This document shows, piece after piece, positions 5,135-6,199 of a stretch of DNA of 6,199 bases. The position numbers were made by a program, and so were the translations under genes. Below the pieces are notes generated by a model. The model was not told where the DNA came from and did no database searches. It worked only from the letters and a program-made list of their open reading frames with translations. The stretch is from contig DRKE01000440.1 in NCBI GenBank assembly GCA_011051925.1, positions 1-6,199 of the forward strand, in the 5' to 3' direction. Source of the DNA: Deltaproteobacteria bacterium (GTDB taxonomy: Bacteria; Myxococcota_A; UBA9160; UBA4427). Each line of letters opens with the position of its first letter. The first letter of the stretch is position 1.

Positions 5135-5344
5135 ATGTTTGGAATGGGACCGATGGAACTCGGGATCATCCTCGTAATCGTGGTCGTGCTCTTCGGAGCG
5201 CGGCGATTGCCCGAAATCGGTGCTGGGTTCGGCAAGGCGATCAAGAATTTCAAGGCCGGGATCTCCGGCGAGGATGAGATCGACGTCACCCCCGAGAAGG
5301 AAAAAGTCGACCAGGGAAAGAATTCCGATCCGCCGGCCAGCTGA
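5135..5344 (+). CDS. tatA: Twin-arginine translocase subunit TatA
   Basis: The protein has 69 residues and is a typical short TatA. Oligomers of TatA form the membrane-permeable assembly that lets folded Tat substrates cross the inner membrane, after recruitment by TatBC. It starts M-F-G-M-G-P-M-E-L, with the conserved acidic residue at position 8, then one short hydrophobic helix (about 9-20), the hinge F-G (20-21), the conserved L-P at 25-26, an amphipathic helix (about 28-42, G-F-G-K-A-I-K-N-F-K), and a charged, probably disordered tail. The length and the F-G-x-x-x-L-P hinge fit TatA rather than TatB, but A and B are not always separable by sequence in this size range. No tatB or tatC is in the window, so the locus is split from the rest of the system or continues elsewhere. 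It has a good ribosome binding site. Confidence 0.95.
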   Translation: MFGMGPMELGIILVIVVVLFGARRLPEIGAGFGKAIKNFKAGISGEDEIDVTPEKEKVDQGKNSDPPAS

Positions 5345-5352
5345 GCGGCCCT

Positions 5353-5366
5353 GATCCATCCGGATC
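5353..5366. terminator. Small hairpin between the convergent tatA and DUF3426 genes
   Basis: GATCC (5353-5357) and GGATC (5362-5366) pair around a 4-base loop in the 30-base gap between two convergent stop codons. Position favours a bidirectional terminator, but the stem is short and there is no T-run on either side. Confidence 0.25.
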
Positions 5367-5374
5367 GCCGGGTC

Positions 5375-6199
5375 CTATTCCGGCTCCGGCCTGTCCGCGA
5401 TCGACGACCCGGCGGCCCCGGCCCCGTCCGCTGCGACGGAATCGGGCTCCCCGGCAATCGGCATCTCTTCGACCGGCCGATCCCCGCCCGCCCGCGACGG
5501 AAGGACCGCGACGGGCGCCGGCTCGACGATCTGCAGCAGATAGCGACGGGCCGTCTCGGGAATCTCACTGCCGAGCAGCACCGCTTCGAAGGCCCGGCTC
5601 TCGCCCGCCGCCAGCGGCGAGGACCGCAGCGCGCGAGCGGCCGACGCCGTACTGGCGATCAGTTCTTCGCGCGGTGCCTCGCGAAGAACCCGTTCTTCGA
5701 GCCGTGCGCCCGCCTCGATCGGCGAAGCGGCGATCCGCTCGCCCCGCTCGTCGAGCAGCGCCAGCTCGATCGAGGCCGGCTGGAGGGCTTCGGCGCCGGT
5801 GTTGCGCATTTCGCCCTCGACGACCAGCAGGGTGCCCGAACGACTCGTTTCGATCCAGCGCGCCCGCGTCGCCTCGGCCGTCAATGCACCCACGGACACG
5901 ATCTGGGGCGTTTCGAGCCAGCGGTTCCATTCGGCCTGGAGGCCCAGAGCGAGAACCGTTCCGACGGCCGCGATCGTGGCGACCCATCCGAGTCCCCGAC
6001 CGAGATGGGCCACCAGGCCAGGCAGCGGGGAAGTGGACCTGACCTCCTCGTCATAGACCGACTCCTCGAATTCCTCGCCGGCAGCAGCCACCCCGACCCC
6101 ACCAGCGAGAAAGGGGGCCGCCATCAGATCCGCAGCGGGCTTCGAAACGGAAAACTCGTCACTGCCCACGAGGTCCCAGCTCTCGGGATCCCCGAGATC
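5375..6199 (-). CDS. Single-pass membrane protein with DUF3426 domain, N-terminus cut by the window
   Basis: The frame is open from the right edge to a TAG at 5375-5377, giving 274 visible residues. A GTG at 6169 exists, but the frame stays open upstream of it with coding-like sequence (D-P-E-S-W-D-L), so it is not taken as the start. Visible residues 1-60 are acidic and probably cytosolic. A transmembrane helix lies at about 69-88 (G-L-G-W-V-A-T-I-A-A-V-G and on). The DUF3426 domain covers about 98-226: a strand L-L-V-V-E-G-E-M-R-N-T-G at 124-135 and I-E-L-A-L-L-D-E-R-G-E-R at 144-155, then an A-A-G-E-S-R-A-F-E motif near 197-205. An acidic Pro/Ala-rich tail ends it. In this family an N-terminal MJ0042-type zinc ribbon usually precedes the helix; here it would lie beyond the window. 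The biochemical role is unknown; sensing or envelope-linked regulation is only a guess. Confidence 0.8.
   Translation of the reverse strand, partial: DLGDPESWDLVGSDEFSVSKPAADLMAAPFLAGGVGVAAAGEEFEESVYDEEVRSTSPLPGLVAHLGRGLGWVATIAAVGTVLALGLQAEWNRWLETPQIVSVGALTAEATRARWIETSRSGTLLVVEGEMRNTGAEALQPASIELALLDERGERIAASPIEAGARLEERVLREAPREELIASTASAARALRSSPLAAGESRAFEAVLLGSEIPETARRYLLQIVEPAPVAVLPSRAGGDRPVEEMPIAGEPDSVAADGAGAAGSSIADRPEPE

Noticed and set aside
6167..6169. GTG as start of the DUF3426 protein
   Set aside because: The frame stays open to the window edge with coding-like residues, and the family usually has an N-terminal zinc ribbon that would lie further upstream.
1..6199. CRISPR arrays, insertion sequences, tRNA or rRNA genes
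   Set aside because: No spaced direct repeats, transposase motifs, terminal inverted repeats, or cloverleaf/rRNA signatures were seen on either strand.

Overview
The window is GC-rich chromosomal DNA, roughly two thirds G+C by eye. It comes from a bacterium that looks deltaproteobacterial in the broad sense (Myxococcota, Binatota or similar). The support is the GC-rich codon use, an ECF sigma factor, a DUF3426-type membrane protein, a small glycogen-binding-module protein, and a FlhG/MinD-type protein beside an uncharacterised partner. The phylum is an inference; no rRNA or other taxonomic marker is present. I see no tRNA, rRNA, CRISPR array, insertion sequence or attachment site.

Layout, left to right. 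(1) Bases 1-134: the C-terminal end of a CBM48/AMPK-type glycogen-binding domain, cut by the window edge. (2) Bases 252-1737: a translationally coupled pair. The first protein has the fold signature of a MinD/FlhG ATPase but no P-loop. The second resembles a NucS/PDDEXK-type nuclease core whose E-x-K motif is gone. (3) Bases 1738-2018: a non-coding stretch with a hairpin, a strikingly AT-rich repeat and a 12-bp perfect palindrome. (4) Bases 2019-2675: an ECF sigma factor with no anti-sigma gene after it in the window. (5) Bases 2778-3644: an alpha/beta-hydrolase-fold protein missing both the nucleophilic serine and the catalytic histidine. (6) Bases 3633-4991, minus strand: an apparently intact phosphomannomutase/phosphoglucomutase that overlaps the hydrolase-like gene tail to tail by 12 bp. 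(7) Bases 5135-5344: tatA, divergent from the mutase. (8) Bases 5375-6199, minus strand: a single-pass membrane protein with a DUF3426 domain, its N-terminus outside the window.

The mutase (nucleotide-sugar precursors for surface polysaccharide) and TatA (export of folded proteins) are ordinary housekeeping genes. The rest of the window is richer in apparent pseudoenzymes than expected: three proteins keep the fold signature of an enzyme family while the residues that define catalysis are replaced. The coupled MinD-like/NucS-like pair is the best candidate for an undescribed two-protein system. Two genes also carry near-identical -10-like boxes 7-8 bases before the start codon, which suggests leaderless transcription.
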